Positions 47,954-59,400 of a DNA stretch of 64,000 bases are shown here, piece after piece. A model generated the notes under the pieces. The model was given only the letters and a program-made list of their open reading frames with translations. It ran no database searches and had not been told where the DNA came from. Within the stretch, counting starts at the first letter, position 1. Each line of letters starts with the position of its first letter. The position numbers and the translations under genes are program-made. This DNA is from Trichomonas vaginalis G3 (lineage: Eukaryota > Parabasalia > Trichomonadida > Trichomonadidae): contig NC_067206.1 of the NCBI RefSeq assembly GCF_026262505.1, positions 3,314,879-3,378,878 of the forward strand, in the 5' to 3' direction.

Positions 47954-49027
47954 ATGGCATTCGCTAGCGTGTTCGCTCCAAATTCACCTGAAGAAATTGC
48001 TTGCAAACTTTCAGCACCCACAGGTTTAGAGCCTCAATATCAAACTGCAGCATCTACACATTCTCCAAGCAGAACAGACAATTCAAATTCAAATTTGTCC
48101 TGCAATTCGCTCAATCCAAAGCCACTTTCACTACCAAAAACAATACCAAACGAGCTCCGTATTACAAAGAACCACAGCAACGCTGAACTACGCAAAATAC
48201 TACTCAGATTGTCTGAAGAATACTTCAATTCAAAGCCAGAAGAAAGAGTTGCTGCAACTTTTAACAAAGAATATTGTGAACAACTCAACAAAGTTCTTGC
48301 AGACTTTACCAAACTACAAAAAGAAACACCTGACCCATTCGAATTAGGTGACACAATTGTCAACTATTTTCCAACAATAACAAAGATAATTGTTGACAGA
48401 ACTATATGTCAGCTTATTGAAAGTCTTCCACCCAAAGCTGCAAAAAAAGTCGAACAGTTTTGGGTCGAATTCAAATCAAAGAGTTACGGATATCAGGATG
48501 ACGAAGAAGAACGTGAGTACGGACAAGAAACAGCAAAATGGCAATGTCTTAGCTCACTCAACCCCAAGTTCAAACCATTATTTTACTCAGACAACAACAC
48601 AATTCAAGTACGCAAAATTGCTATTCATTTCGTTAACCAAGCAGAAGACATTGAAGAAGGAGACTCTATCTCAGTTTATGTTTGCTACTGCAAGTTTTTC
48701 AAGGACGAATTTGGAGGACCAATTCTCATGCATGTCTTCAAGCCACATCAGCAACTCTACGTTGAAACTGAAATAACACTCATGCATGGAATGTATCTCA
48801 AGTTTGAAAGCCAATTGGAAAACACATACAACATTTGGCTTTCATACATTCAGTTCGATACACCAGATGACTTTGATGTTGAAGAAGAAGACTCTACTCA
48901 AGAAGATGAACCACAAGACGCACCTGATGATGACGAATTTGTACCCGAAGAAGAAGAATATCATTCAAGAACACCATCAGAAGACGACCAACAAATGGCA
49001 GATGCAATGGACAGTCAAGTTCCATGA
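47954..49027 (+). CDS. Acidic-tail protein at the right end of element B
   Basis: 357 residues, MAFASVFAPNSPEEIACKLS. A Ser/Asn/Pro-rich start (residues 25-65), a helical centre (ELRKILLRLSEEYFNSKPEE; ITKIIVDRTICQLIESLPPK), a beta-rich part (IAIHFVNQAEDIEEGDSISV) and a strongly acidic tail (DDFDVEEEDSTQEDEPQDAP). It ends 40 bp before the terminal repeat. GC content is higher than in neighbouring element genes. Reads as a whole gene. A DNA- or protein-binding role for a terminal gene is a guess. Confidence 0.55.
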   Translation: MAFASVFAPNSPEEIACKLSAPTGLEPQYQTAASTHSPSRTDNSNSNLSCNSLNPKPLSLPKTIPNELRITKNHSNAELRKILLRLSEEYFNSKPEERVAATFNKEYCEQLNKVLADFTKLQKETPDPFELGDTIVNYFPTITKIIVDRTICQLIESLPPKAAKKVEQFWVEFKSKSYGYQDDEEEREYGQETAKWQCLSSLNPKFKPLFYSDNNTIQVRKIAIHFVNQAEDIEEGDSISVYVCYCKFFKDEFGGPILMHVFKPHQQLYVETEITLMHGMYLKFESQLENTYNIWLSYIQFDTPDDFDVEEEDSTQEDEPQDAPDDDEFVPEEEEYHSRTPSEDDQQMADAMDSQVP

Positions 49028-49065
49028 AACTAAACATCTAATTTTACCTCAATTCCAACTTTTTT

Positions 49066-49114
49066 AAACATCTTCGGGGCTAGAGGGCGCAACGCGCCTG
49101 GAAGCCCCACTACC
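49066..49114 (-). repeat. Element B right terminal inverted repeat with hairpin
   Basis: Inverse of the left repeat. Hairpin 49,076-49,108: GGGGCT, AGAG, GGCGC-AAC-GCGCC, TGGA, AGCCCC. An 8-base T-run follows to 49,122. Confidence 0.85.
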
Positions 49115-49247
49115 TTTTTTTTATATGTGGTTAAACTAAGAAAAGAAATTATGATAAAAAGTTTGTTTAACTAATAAAGATAACCAAGCTGTGAAAAATA
49201 TGAGTAGGGGTAATTTTAGCTAAAAGTGACACACCTGTAAAAAGTGA

Positions 49248-49282
49248 CACACCCGTGAAGGGTGTGATTACCGATCGGTAAT
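49248..49282. other. Two abutting hairpins beside element B
   Basis: CACACCC-GTGAA-GGGTGTG (49,248-49,266) is followed without gap by the perfect 16-bp palindrome ATTACCGATCGGTAAT (49,267-49,282). Located 126 bp outside the right end of element B. Confidence 0.6.
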
Positions 49283-49355
49283 TTCGACAGTTTAGAATTT
49301 AAAATTTTTTATGGAACTGTTGCGAGTTTCATAAAGAATTTAAGGAATATAAGCA

Positions 49356-49480
49356 AAGATTTGAATCAAAATCTTAGACCTAAGCCGCTCGATTCGCTCG
49401 CGGCTTCCGCGAATTACAGATCAGCAAAGATTTGAATCAAAATCTTCGAACTAAGCCGATCGCTTCGCTCGCGGCTTTCT
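49356..49480. repeat. Duplicated 70-bp unit with GC hairpin
   Basis: AGCAAAGATTTGAATCAAAA starts two direct copies (about 49,356 and 49,424). Each contains GATTTGAATCAAAATC and then a hairpin AAGCCG...CGGCTT around CTCG(A/C)TTCGCTCG. GC-rich islands in very AT-rich DNA. Confidence 0.65.
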
Positions 49481-49702
49481 TTATTATTTTAAATTTGCAT
49501 ATTTCCATCAAAAGTTCATAAGGTAAAAAATTTCGTTTATATTATTGCAAAATAAAATCTTCATTATTAAGATAAGTACCTTAATATGTACGTAAATTTT
49601 AATGAAATTTATACAACATTATAAAAATTTATGAATAAAAACTTGATATAAAATAACATTTTTATTTTTACTAAGAAAAAAAAAGGTTTTTGATAATAAA
49701 TT

Positions 49703-50060
49703 TATTTTATTTCGAAAAAGTAGCAATAATCGTAAAAGGGTATTGATAGGCTTGCTAAAGTAACTAATTTTAGCTGTCAAATACTTTTGTATTTTGAAGT
49801 AAATTAGTATAAATTTGTTTTTACTTTTATTTCGAAAAAGTAGCAATAATCGTAAAAGGGTATTGATAGGCTTGCTAAAGTAACTAATTTTAGCTGTCAA
49901 ATACTTTTGTATTTTGAAGTAAATTAGTATAAATTTGTTTTTACTTTTATTTCGAAAAAGTAACAATAATCGTAAAAGGGTATTGATAGGCTTGCTAAAG
50001 TAACTAATTTTAGCTGTCAAATACTTTTGTATTTTGAAGTAAATTAGTATAAATTTGATA
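49703..50060. repeat. 120-bp tandem repeat, three copies
   Basis: TTCGAAAAAGTAGCAATAAT recurs at 49,711, 49,831 and 49,951, giving an exact 120-bp period with almost no differences. The frame seen through it on the minus strand comes from the 40-codon period. Confidence 0.85.
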
Positions 50061-50094
50061 TTATTTTAACTCCCTTTGAAAACCTCAATTTTCC

Positions 50095-50164
50095 ATACAG
50101 AGGGAACGGGAATAGCATCCAATATTCCCTGAGAATGGTTGCGCATTCTCAGTTCCCTCTATAT
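50095..50164. other. Perfect three-way-junction sequence
   Basis: An outer stem GAGGGAAC/GTTCCCTC (50,100-50,107 with 50,152-50,159, extended by A-T at 50,099/50,160) encloses two hairpins: GGGAATA, 8-base loop, TATTCCC (50,108-50,129), and TGAGAAT, 8-base loop, ATTCTCA (50,130-50,151). No base at the junction is unpaired, and both hairpins have 7-bp stems and 8-base loops. It could be a structured RNA or a T-shaped DNA foldback like a parvovirus terminal repeat. Confidence 0.7.
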
Positions 50165-51166
50165 TTCGAACGAAGCTCTCATCGGTCTTTTTTTTTTAAT
50201 ACTAAACGTTTTTTTTCCTGTCACTTTTAGCTAAAATTTGTGTTTGCCTGAAAAATATACTTTATATCACAAATTGAATCAATTATTGTGTTTAAAACAT
50301 GTCATACGGTATTACAAATGTATAGTATGTATGTTTCGAAATATAATCATTCCAAATGGGAAAAATAAAATGATGAAATATAAAATGAAGAAAGGATTAT
50401 GCAATACCCATTCATGATGCGTAGGATTGAATGGAAATTGTTGTTAATAAGCCTGTGAGAAGTTTTAGATGTAAAATGGAAAAATATTTTTTTATCAAGC
50501 CAAAAAAAAGATATCTAATCCGAGGAATGATATATGGTACTACTCTTCAGAAGGAATCAAACTGTTGCTGTAAAGCTGAAGATTTGTAGTGAAAATGGAG
50601 AGAAAGTTCAATAATTTTGTAACGATTTTTTTCATATCACATGATAAAAGCATCTTATAATGAATTTTAGATCACATTATATTTTATTTTTCTTAGATTT
50701 GAAAGTAACGTACGTTTGAAAAATAAAAGTTTTTGAGAGAAATTTACATTCGGATAACTTTTTGATCCTATAAATGTTGAAATATAAAATATAATTTAAT
50801 GACTCGTAATTACAGTTTCTATCCGTTTTGAAATTTTATCAAAATATTTACTTTTTCTGAATAATATAGCGATATATGTAATGTTGAAGTTAATTCAAGT
50901 TTTGACATAATCATACTAACGGTTTTTCAAATTTAAAATAATGCGATATTGATCTGAATTTAATTTATTATTGCATTTTCTGGCATGCACAGCAAATAGC
51001 GTCTGAATAATTTGATAAAAATCAAATTGATAAAATTAATTTTGATTTTTCATAAAATTGCAATACGTATATCGCTGATTTATTTTTATGCTTTATTAAA
51101 TTGAAAGCCGGAGTTAATTGTGAGGTCCTCAAAAAACAAAAGTGACTGGATGATAGACAAATTTTC
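50165..51166. other. AT-rich intergenic DNA upstream of Myb gene
   Basis: About 1 kb without gene. A weak hairpin CCATTCA/TGAATGG sits near 50,408-50,435; the string ATACCCATTCAT there recurs near 61,549. Otherwise nothing seen. Confidence 0.5.
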
Positions 51167-51694
51167 ATGGCAGGACTGTCAATTCAAATGGCAATGATGC
51201 CAGAAAGCGAAGATGATAAAAGTGTTATTCAAATTAACAAGTCTGACATGCCACGCGGCCACAAATTCAAGTTTTCTCCAGAAGAAGATGAAACCCTTAA
51301 AAAATTGGTTCAAACTCACGGCACAAATAAATGGTCCCTCATCTCAAAGCTGTTGAAATGCAGGACAGCAAGGCAGTGCCGTGATAGATGGAATCACTAC
51401 TTATCTAACAATTCAGAACAAATTCCTTGGACTGAAAACGAAGATGCAAAATTACTTAGGCTTCATAACGAAATCGGTCCTAAATGGACAATTATCGCAA
51501 CTTATTTCGAAGGACGCAATTCGGTTACAATCCGTAACAGATGCTGCCGTTTGATCCGTAGAATGAACTCAAAGAAAAACAAAAAGCATATTGAAGCATC
51601 AAACTCGTCATCCGATGAGTCTCCGATGCCTCCAACAATGAATGCAAGAATTATTCTTCCGTCGTGCAGTTTACTCCCATTCCCATGGATGTAA
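51167..51694 (+). CDS. R2R3 Myb-type DNA-binding protein
   Basis: 175 residues. R2 spans about 36-80 (F36, W56, W75; KFSPEEDETLKKLVQTHGTN, TARQCRDRWNHYL) and R3 about 87-131 (W88, W107; WTENEDAKLLRLHNEIGPKW, VTIRNRCCRLIRR). The tail is Ser/Pro-rich. Trichomonads carry hundreds of such short Mybs; in T. vaginalis several control adhesion and iron-responsive genes. It would act in the nucleus. Two more ATGs follow soon after the first (codons 8, 10), so the exact start is not certain. Confidence 0.85.
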   Translation: MAGLSIQMAMMPESEDDKSVIQINKSDMPRGHKFKFSPEEDETLKKLVQTHGTNKWSLISKLLKCRTARQCRDRWNHYLSNNSEQIPWTENEDAKLLRLHNEIGPKWTIIATYFEGRNSVTIRNRCCRLIRRMNSKKNKKHIEASNSSSDESPMPPTMNARIILPSCSLLPFPWM

Positions 51695-52104
51695 ACATTT
51701 ACTACAACGCGCGCTACCCAGGCCATATGAATTCTTTACTGTCGTATGGCTTGGTATATGGGAATCAATTTTTTTTCTAAAATTTGAATTATTTATTTAC
51801 ATTAATATTTTTATCTACTTGTCCTTTAATTATTATTCCTTTTCGATTAGCGTGTCATCAATAAACGAATACATGTGAGATATCATTTTCACAGCTCTCC
51901 TTAGTATGAGCTTATAATTTAAGTCAAATATGAGATCCTGATTCAATGTCATGACAGTTGGTGTTTATCTCTATGATGCTAAAAATTCTATTGGAAGAAG
52001 CATGAATGAGAGGACAAAAACTATTATATATATAACTTTTGCTGTTGTGTGGTAAATTAAGTCACTATGCAAAGTCATATTTCTTGTATCAGAATTTCAA
52101 ATTA
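51695..52104. other. Intergenic DNA between Myb and DUF3447 genes
   Basis: About 410 bases, AT-rich. No gene or repeat seen; it should include both the Myb 3' end and the next promoter. Confidence 0.5.
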
Positions 52105-53250
52105 ATGCATTCATGGTTAGATGGCGTTTTGCTTCAGAGTAAACTAGATAAACTTACAGAATCTAGTATCGGAGAAGACGCTATTTACATTTCAGAACTT
52201 GAAATATCAAAAAGTTTAAATGGAATTTATCGAATCGCTTCGATATTATCAAAATACATTTCGCAATTTCCACGAAAAAGTCCTTTGTATGCCGCTTTCA
52301 TTAAAGAATTAGATTCATTGTCTTCAGAAAAAAATTGTTTATCAGATTTATGTACTGTAATATTGCAAAATCTCATAAAATGGAGCGAAAATAATCGAAT
52401 TCTATATGATCTCATTGATCTTGGATGCATTTCAGAAGAGGATGTCGTTGCAGAATACGCAGAAACTAGTAATGGATCAGTGATGATTCTTCCGATACTT
52501 TTGAAATATGATGTGTCCCTTTATAGACGACTATTTTTATCGAATGATCTTAGAACATACACTTCAAAACTCAAGCAAAATCTTGATAAGCTTGAAAACA
52601 ATATTGAGTATTATAAAAGTTGTCTTTATTATAGATCGTTGCCAGGAACTCCAGAATGGGCAATTATAACTGATGATGTTGATTTATTATCAAATTTATT
52701 CCCTGATCCCCCTGATTTTCTATCAGAATCATTTACACGTGAATTAATATCAACAACATATATATCATATCTTGATTTTGCAGCTTCAATAGGATCTGTG
52801 AACTGTTTTAAGTATATGTTACAGATGCGATTGAATAACCAAGGTCCAATCTATTCTGGTCGTTTACTCCGGCTATCTTACAATGTAATAACAGGAGGAA
52901 ACTTTGAAATTTTGAGAATTTTCCAAAATGAGTGTAATTTTTCATTTATTTCCGATGAATACATTGACAAATCAATCTTAACATTCAATAATGATATTCT
53001 CCGATGGATTTTAGAAGATGTCGAAATTTCAGATCAAATTTTAAATCAAGCTATCTCAGCATGCCTCCAATGTAATAACATTGAAGCTCTTGTCATGATA
53101 CTTAGATGGGCAGAAGGAAATGGCAAGGTTTTTGATATAAATCAAGCACAACTGTTTAATACAAAAACTGAAGCTCGTCTGTTCTTTAAGCAGCAGAAAT
53201 TATATCCTAGTGCTCATTTAGAATTTGGAACTGATATTACTACTTGGTAA
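52105..53250 (+). CDS. DUF3447/ankyrin-like repeat protein
   Basis: 381 residues from the first ATG in frame at 52,105 (MHSWLDGVLLQSKLDKLTES). The N-terminal half is helical; the C-terminal half contains ankyrin-like helix pairs: YLDFAASIGSVNCFKYMLQM, YNVITGGNFEILRIFQNECN and ILNQAISACLQCNNIEALVM. This layout fits the DUF3447 family that is greatly expanded in trichomonads and other parasites. Protein binding is the expected role. The frame is open upstream too, so a non-ATG or earlier start is not excluded. Confidence 0.65.
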   Translation: MHSWLDGVLLQSKLDKLTESSIGEDAIYISELEISKSLNGIYRIASILSKYISQFPRKSPLYAAFIKELDSLSSEKNCLSDLCTVILQNLIKWSENNRILYDLIDLGCISEEDVVAEYAETSNGSVMILPILLKYDVSLYRRLFLSNDLRTYTSKLKQNLDKLENNIEYYKSCLYYRSLPGTPEWAIITDDVDLLSNLFPDPPDFLSESFTRELISTTYISYLDFAASIGSVNCFKYMLQMRLNNQGPIYSGRLLRLSYNVITGGNFEILRIFQNECNFSFISDEYIDKSILTFNNDILRWILEDVEISDQILNQAISACLQCNNIEALVMILRWAEGNGKVFDINQAQLFNTKTEARLFFKQQKLYPSAHLEFGTDITTW

Positions 53251-53472
53251 TTTTGTTTGTATTTTTGTTTATAAAAAATTATCTTTTAAAAATCATCAAA
53301 TTTTTATCATAACTACATTAATTTGTACTCCAAAATGCCCACGCAAATCAATCATTTCGGTTCTTCGAAAATAATTTGTATTTCAAATTTCATACAGATG
53401 CAGTTGTAATCTGCAATGATATTTTAAAAAATTAATTAAATATAACAAACATTTATAAATAATCACACATGG

Positions 53473-56400
53473 TTAAGGTTGTTGTTCATTTTCGAATGCT
53501 TTAATTGCATTTCTTTTCGACCACAAGTCGAATAATTTTGCATTATCGTTTGATAAAACGAATTGAGTAACTTTATCAGCGACATCTCCATTATCAATTA
53601 GAGATAAAGCTGCTAAAGCTGCAGTTATCTGTTTCTTCTCATAGTTTCTCCACATTCTGCATTTTGCTTCATTTCTTTGTGCTGATTTTTGAGTGTTTTG
53701 CAGCAAAGTTGCCAAATGACTTTGAACATCATTTGAATTGGAATTCTTCATTTCTTTGTTGACCATATCTTCAATCTTCTTATTCATCTCGTTTTCTTTC
53801 TTCAATTTGTTCTGTTCTTTGATTGCATTCCTCATTCTATCGAAAGCAGAAATTGTTGGAGCTGTCAATGATTTCAATTTATTCAGCTCTCTCTTCAAGT
53901 TTTGCAATTCTTCTTCTTTCAATGAAATTTGGTTCATTGCTATCTCTAATCTTTGGCTGCAATTATCGTATCTGATTTGACTTCTTCTAGCTTTGTCTTC
54001 ACTCTTTACAATTTCAATTTGCAGCTTCTGGTTTTTAGATAATTGTTCGTTGAGTTTCTTTTTCAGTTCACTCAAAAGTTGTTCATTTTGATCGATTGTC
54101 TTTTTCTGGCTACTTATTGTTTCTCTCAGTTTTTGTATTAAAACTTTGAACTCATTAATTTCCTTTTCTCTGTTGTAATTATAGTTTTGTGCACTTCTTA
54201 CAGTCAAAGGAACTTTCTCGAATTTCTCGAACTGAGGGAAAGAAGGAGAAGAAACAATTGGTGGCTTCTTTTCTTTGTTCTTTTCATCCTCTTTTTCTAT
54301 TTGAACATTAGTAATTCTTATTGTTTCTACCTCGACTTCATTGTCCATTTTATAGTTCGATCTGGCAGTGTTTGTTTTGGGTTTCTCTGATAAAGAAGTT
54401 CTCGATGTTTTCGGTGTTGGAGTGACTTTTTTATCACTATCAATAGGAATTCTTGCTGATTTGATTGGAGAAACTTCCAAATCATTTTGAGGATGAGGAG
54501 TAGATTTCATTCTCAAGATCTGTTTGAATTGTGTTGGAGGAGTAACTTTTCCTGTGTATCCTTTAAGTGGTCGGACACCTGGACTTACTTCACCTATCAT
54601 TAATTTGTCTTGGTCTCCTTTAGAAAGCTGTATTGATGGCTTACGTGGTTTCTGGAGATGAGAAGTCATTGGTCGTTTAATTTTACTTTTATTTGAATCA
54701 GAAATTTGTTCTAAAATTGATTTCCTCTTTTCATTGTCGGAAATCTTCCAATTTAATGGTTTGTGGACATTAATTTGGATACTATCATTTGTGATATCAT
54801 TTACCTTATTCTTCTCATTGGAATTATCAATCAAATCTTCACTGAATTTATCATAAATCTCTGGATTTTCTTCTTCGCAATTTACCCATTCAACTGAATC
54901 TTCATGTAACAGTTCTTGACTGTCACTCTTCGTTGTTTTCAAATTCAAATGGAATTTAGGCATTGAATCATTTACATTATCATTGGAATTTGCTAAAATT
55001 GATGACATTGGTAATGGTGAAGTGTTACTTTTCTCGGATTCACTTTTTTGAACACTGTCGAAAATTGCTGATGAATCTGTGAAAGAAGCTGATGAAAATC
55101 CACCACTTCTGAGGAATTGACCATTGTCCATTTCGACATCTTCGTAATAATATGGTTCATTTTCGAATTTAACATCTTTTTGAGGATTTTCGGTTTGATT
55201 CGAATTTGCAACTTTATTTTTGTCACTTTTTCTTGAAATAATTCTTAAAGTTGTTTGAATTCCTTCTGATATTCTTGTTTTTGTATCATGATAAGCTCCT
55301 AAAACAATTCTTATGTTGAGTTCATCTATTTGATCATCCTTTTGTCTCAAAGTGAACTTTAATTGCTGTAAATTTTTGTCTTTTTCGAGAATTTCGTTTC
55401 TGAGATTTTGATTTTCAGAAAGAATTTCGTCAATTTGTTTCTTCTGGTTCTGTGACAATGTTTGCTCACATTCATTCTCTTTTCTCATTTTGTCTAGATC
55501 AAGTTCATGGAATAATGCTTGTCTATCACTTTTCTGTTGTAAACTTGTTAAATTTTTATTTTCTTCTTCCAAAACTTGAATTTTTTCTTTGAGGAGTTGA
55601 ATTTCTTCGAAATCAGAATTTTGTGCTGATTTTTGTTCATTTAGTTTCTTAAGATTCTCGTTTTCTATCTTGTTTAAATTAATCAATGATTTCATGTCAT
55701 TGATTTGTTTCAAAATCATTTCTGTGATTTCGGATGGAGTTTTAGAAAAGTTTTCTTTGATCTTTTCATCTGTTAAGTTTTCGAAAATTCTGTTCAAAGT
55801 ATTTAACTGTGTCTTGTAAAATGAAATCGAATTCTCTGTTGAAGTTTGTTCTTCTTTGATTTTGTCATTCAAAGCCAAAATTCTTTTCTCCAAATTTTGG
55901 TTTTTAACTTTAACTTGTTTCAGTTCATTAATTACTTCCATGTATCCATGTTTGTACTTTTTATACTTGTGATCAAGAACTTGATTCAAGTCAGTAACTT
56001 TTGTCATTTCATTTTCCATGTTTATTTTTTCTTTCTTCAAGAAAAGAGGCTTGATTTCTTTAATTAATGTTTCAGTTTCATCTAACAAATTATCAACATC
56101 TTCTTGTTGTGAAACTTTTTGCTTTAATGTTTCTAATTTTGTTACTTCATTCTCATTGAAATCCAAACCAAAACTATCAATTGCTTCGAGAATTCCGTTG
56201 ATTTTATTAATCTTCATCATTTTGTCGACTTCTTCATTATTTGTTTTCTCACTTTGATCCTTTAATTTGTCAATTAATCCTTCTTGTATTTGTATAGTTT
56301 GTTGTTGCAAAGTTGCTTCATAATTAGTGACTTTTTGCTGCAAACTAATGTTCTTCTTTTTAGAAACTTGACAAAGTTTCAAGAGTTTCATTAATAAACT

Positions 56401-59400
56401 CTGTAGATCATTTGCTTGAGTTATATTCTTTGAATAACAGTTGTTTGATTCCAAACAATTTTTAAGGAAATTATGACAAACTTGGTCAAATTCTTTGAAG
56501 TGATTTGTCAAGTAAATTTCGAAAGCAGAAAGATCTCCATCCAAAACATTTTTAATGTACTGCTCATTCTCTTTGTATCTACTAACAAATCTAATGATTT
56601 CCGAGCAAACATTTACACTAGAAGTAAAAGTATCACCTTCAAGATCTATTTCCTTTATGTCTAAATCTAAATTCAAAGGTTCGGGAGCTGGTCGTTCGTA
56701 AATATAACTGTTGTCTTCCATAAATGGAACTTCATTTGTTGGTTTGATTGCTTCACTTGATAAACTATCTGTTTTTTGTTTTGCTTCACTTTGTTCTTTA
56801 TTCATTTCTTCAATTCTTTTATCGATCCGTGTAACAAAATCTTTATCATTGACGATGATTCTATCATTTGAATCAATCAAAGCTACTTTCATTGTTCCCA
56901 AAAAGTCTTCTTTGGCTTTATCATCATCAGCAACACCTTTCTGAGCCAACAAAATGTTTTTGAGAGTTGTTTGGAGATTATCCAAAACAGTTTTAGACCA
57001 ATCATCACTTAATACCATTAATGGAGGCTTCTTTCCAGGTATCAAACCAAACAACTCACTGTATGTTATCTTAGGACGAACCATTCTACTTCCTGGAGCA
57101 ATAAACAATTCATATCTTCTTGGTTTATGTAAACTAAACAAAACATCAGAAATTTCCAATTTTGGTCTTTCTTTTTTGACTTTTACTGTTACTTTTGTAT
57201 CAATTAGATCTGATGGTTTGATTGGTGTTTTGTCATCAATTTCTTTGACAACTTCTTTTTCTTGGTTCTTTACAACAGCGATTGTTCTTATTTCCTTTTT
57301 AGTCTCATCATCTTTGACAACTTTTATTTTTGCAGGAACAAATTTCTTTTCAATGACTTCTTCTTTGATTAAAACTTCATTTGATTTCGTTTTAACTAGA
57401 GGAGAACTATCAGTTTCCTGTTTCAATATTATCTCTGGCTGACTCCTTGTTATTGTTTCATTCTTTGTCAATGTAATGTATTCATCTACTGGGGAATGAG
57501 AAAAGATTTCTGTGTCAAACATGTCTCCGTAAAACAAACCTCTTAATTCCTCACTTCTTTGCATTTCTTTGATCAATTCATCTTTCTCTCTGAGTTCTTC
57601 TCTTAGACTCTGTTCCATTTCATTCATTTTTTGCAGAAATTCATCTTGATTTTTGTTACCTTTTTTGAGATTTTCCAAAAACGCAACTTTTTTATTTAAT
57701 CTCTCGATTTCCTTTGAATAATCATTTTTGTCATTCAACTGCAAAGTCAATTGAGAAATTCTGTCTGTGAAGATTTTAATTCTTTTATTGGATTCTTCGA
57801 CAGGAATCATTTCTTTTGTGTCAACTTTAGTCATTTCTGTTTCATTTAATTTAACTAATCCATTCGAAGCATCATCAATTGCTTTTGAAATTGTTAATTG
57901 GTTTTCTCCTTCCATTTTAACAGTAGACAGAGAATCAATGACATTTTTAAGAAGAGCTTTCTGTTCTGCAGCGTTTTTCTGAAGTTCTTTTTTAAGTAAA
58001 TCTTCATAATATAATTTATTTTGTTTGATTTGCCATTCATAGTTTTCTTGCAAAATTTCTTTTTCATTTTTGATTTTTTGTAGATATTCTTCCATGTATT
58101 TCGATTCTAAATCACTTGTTAAGTCCAATGATTTCGTAACATGTAGTTCTTCTGTTAAACTAATCTTTGGTTGTTCTCCTGTCACTTTTTCAATAAATTC
58201 TGACAAATTTTTGATTTGATTTTTAAGATTTAGATTATTATCTTGTAGATTTTGTATTGTCTTCTTATACTGGCCTTCTTGTTCATTACTTCTTCTTATA
58301 AAATCTTGTAACTTGTTGTTGAACTCTTCATTTATTTCTATTTTTGCTTTTCTGATGTTGTAATTTAAAGTATTTTGTAAAGTTATCATTTCATTTGTGT
58401 GTTCTTCATTTAAGTCTTTGATTCTTTGTTCGTATTGTTTTGTTAACAAAGAAATTCTATTTCCTAAATTCTTCGAAATATCTGTGTTGATTTTGTCGAA
58501 CTCTTGTTTTTGTGTTTCAAATTTTTTGTCATAATTTTTCACAATTTCTTGAATTATTTCATTCTTTTCTGTTCCTTTAGAGTTCATTGCTGCTATAAGG
58601 ACTTGTCTTTCATGTGCTGCTTTCTGTCTTTCTATTTCTTTAATGTTGTTCATCTCGATTTGGTACTTGTTTTCTATCTCTTTATTTCCTTCTTTCAACT
58701 GAGCAATTTGCAAATATAAATCATCAACATTTACATCATTCTTCTCTTCTTTCGGCTGTATCTTTTGGTTATTCATGTTGTTCTCTTTCTCTAGTTGTAG
58801 AAGTTCGATGTATTTATGCAATGCTTGTTCCATTTCTTCGATTTTCTTCGTTTTTAAATTTGATTCTTTTTCAATTGTTTTTTGGATTTGTCTTTCTGCT
58901 TGTATTTTGTTGTTGAATGTCTGTGATTCCTCTTCTAGTTGTTGTATTCTCTGTTTAAGCATTGTTACTTTAGCTTCGCATTCTAATTTAATTTGATCGA
59001 CATTTGTTTGGTTTGGATCAAAAGAACTTGGTGTTGAATTGAAATTAACACTATTTGCTGCACGTGATGCTTCCAGATTCAACAGCTGTTGTTTTAATTT
59101 TGTAATTTGATTTTTTTGTTCTTCAACTTGTTTGATGTAGTTATCTAGCATTGACTGTTTGATTTCGTTCTCTTTGAGTTTCTCGTTTTGGAGCTTTTTG
59201 TTCTTTGCATTTCGCTTATTTAATTGATTTAACTGTTCAATTGATTCTGTTAATTGATGGATCTGTATATCTTTCTGTATTACTTCTTTCTTCAGAGCAA
59301 CTGCTTGTTTTTGCCATGTATCTGTAATATCATGATGAATATACGTAATTTTTTCTGAATTTGTGGATAATTCTGACATTATTTGGTCGAATTGCATAAA

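Larger units (their letters stand above)
22139..49122. mobile_element. Element B: 27-kb Polinton-like element with terminal inverted repeats
   Basis: Bounded by an A-run plus GGTAGTGGGGCTTCCAGG at the left (22,153 on) and its inverse plus a T-run at the right (to 49,122). Inside are integrase, packaging ATPase, SF3 helicase, penton-like and capsid-like regions, fibre genes and an adenine methyltransferase. No PolB-type polymerase is visible. The middle (about 27-47 kb) is heavily decayed, several tens of breaks in all, and holds nested cassettes and a tandem duplication; the ends are better kept. A clear target-site duplication could not be fixed because both ends are A/T runs. Age: moderately old overall, with young exchanged parts. 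Confidence 0.8.

Noticed and set aside
22130-49130. Target-site duplication of element B
   Set aside because: The flanks begin and end in A and T runs plus ATATAT, so several 5-6 bp readings are possible and none is convincing.
49619-50020. Minus-strand frame through the 120-bp repeat
   Set aside because: The period is 40 codons, so one chance-open unit keeps the frame open. Low complexity and no homology.
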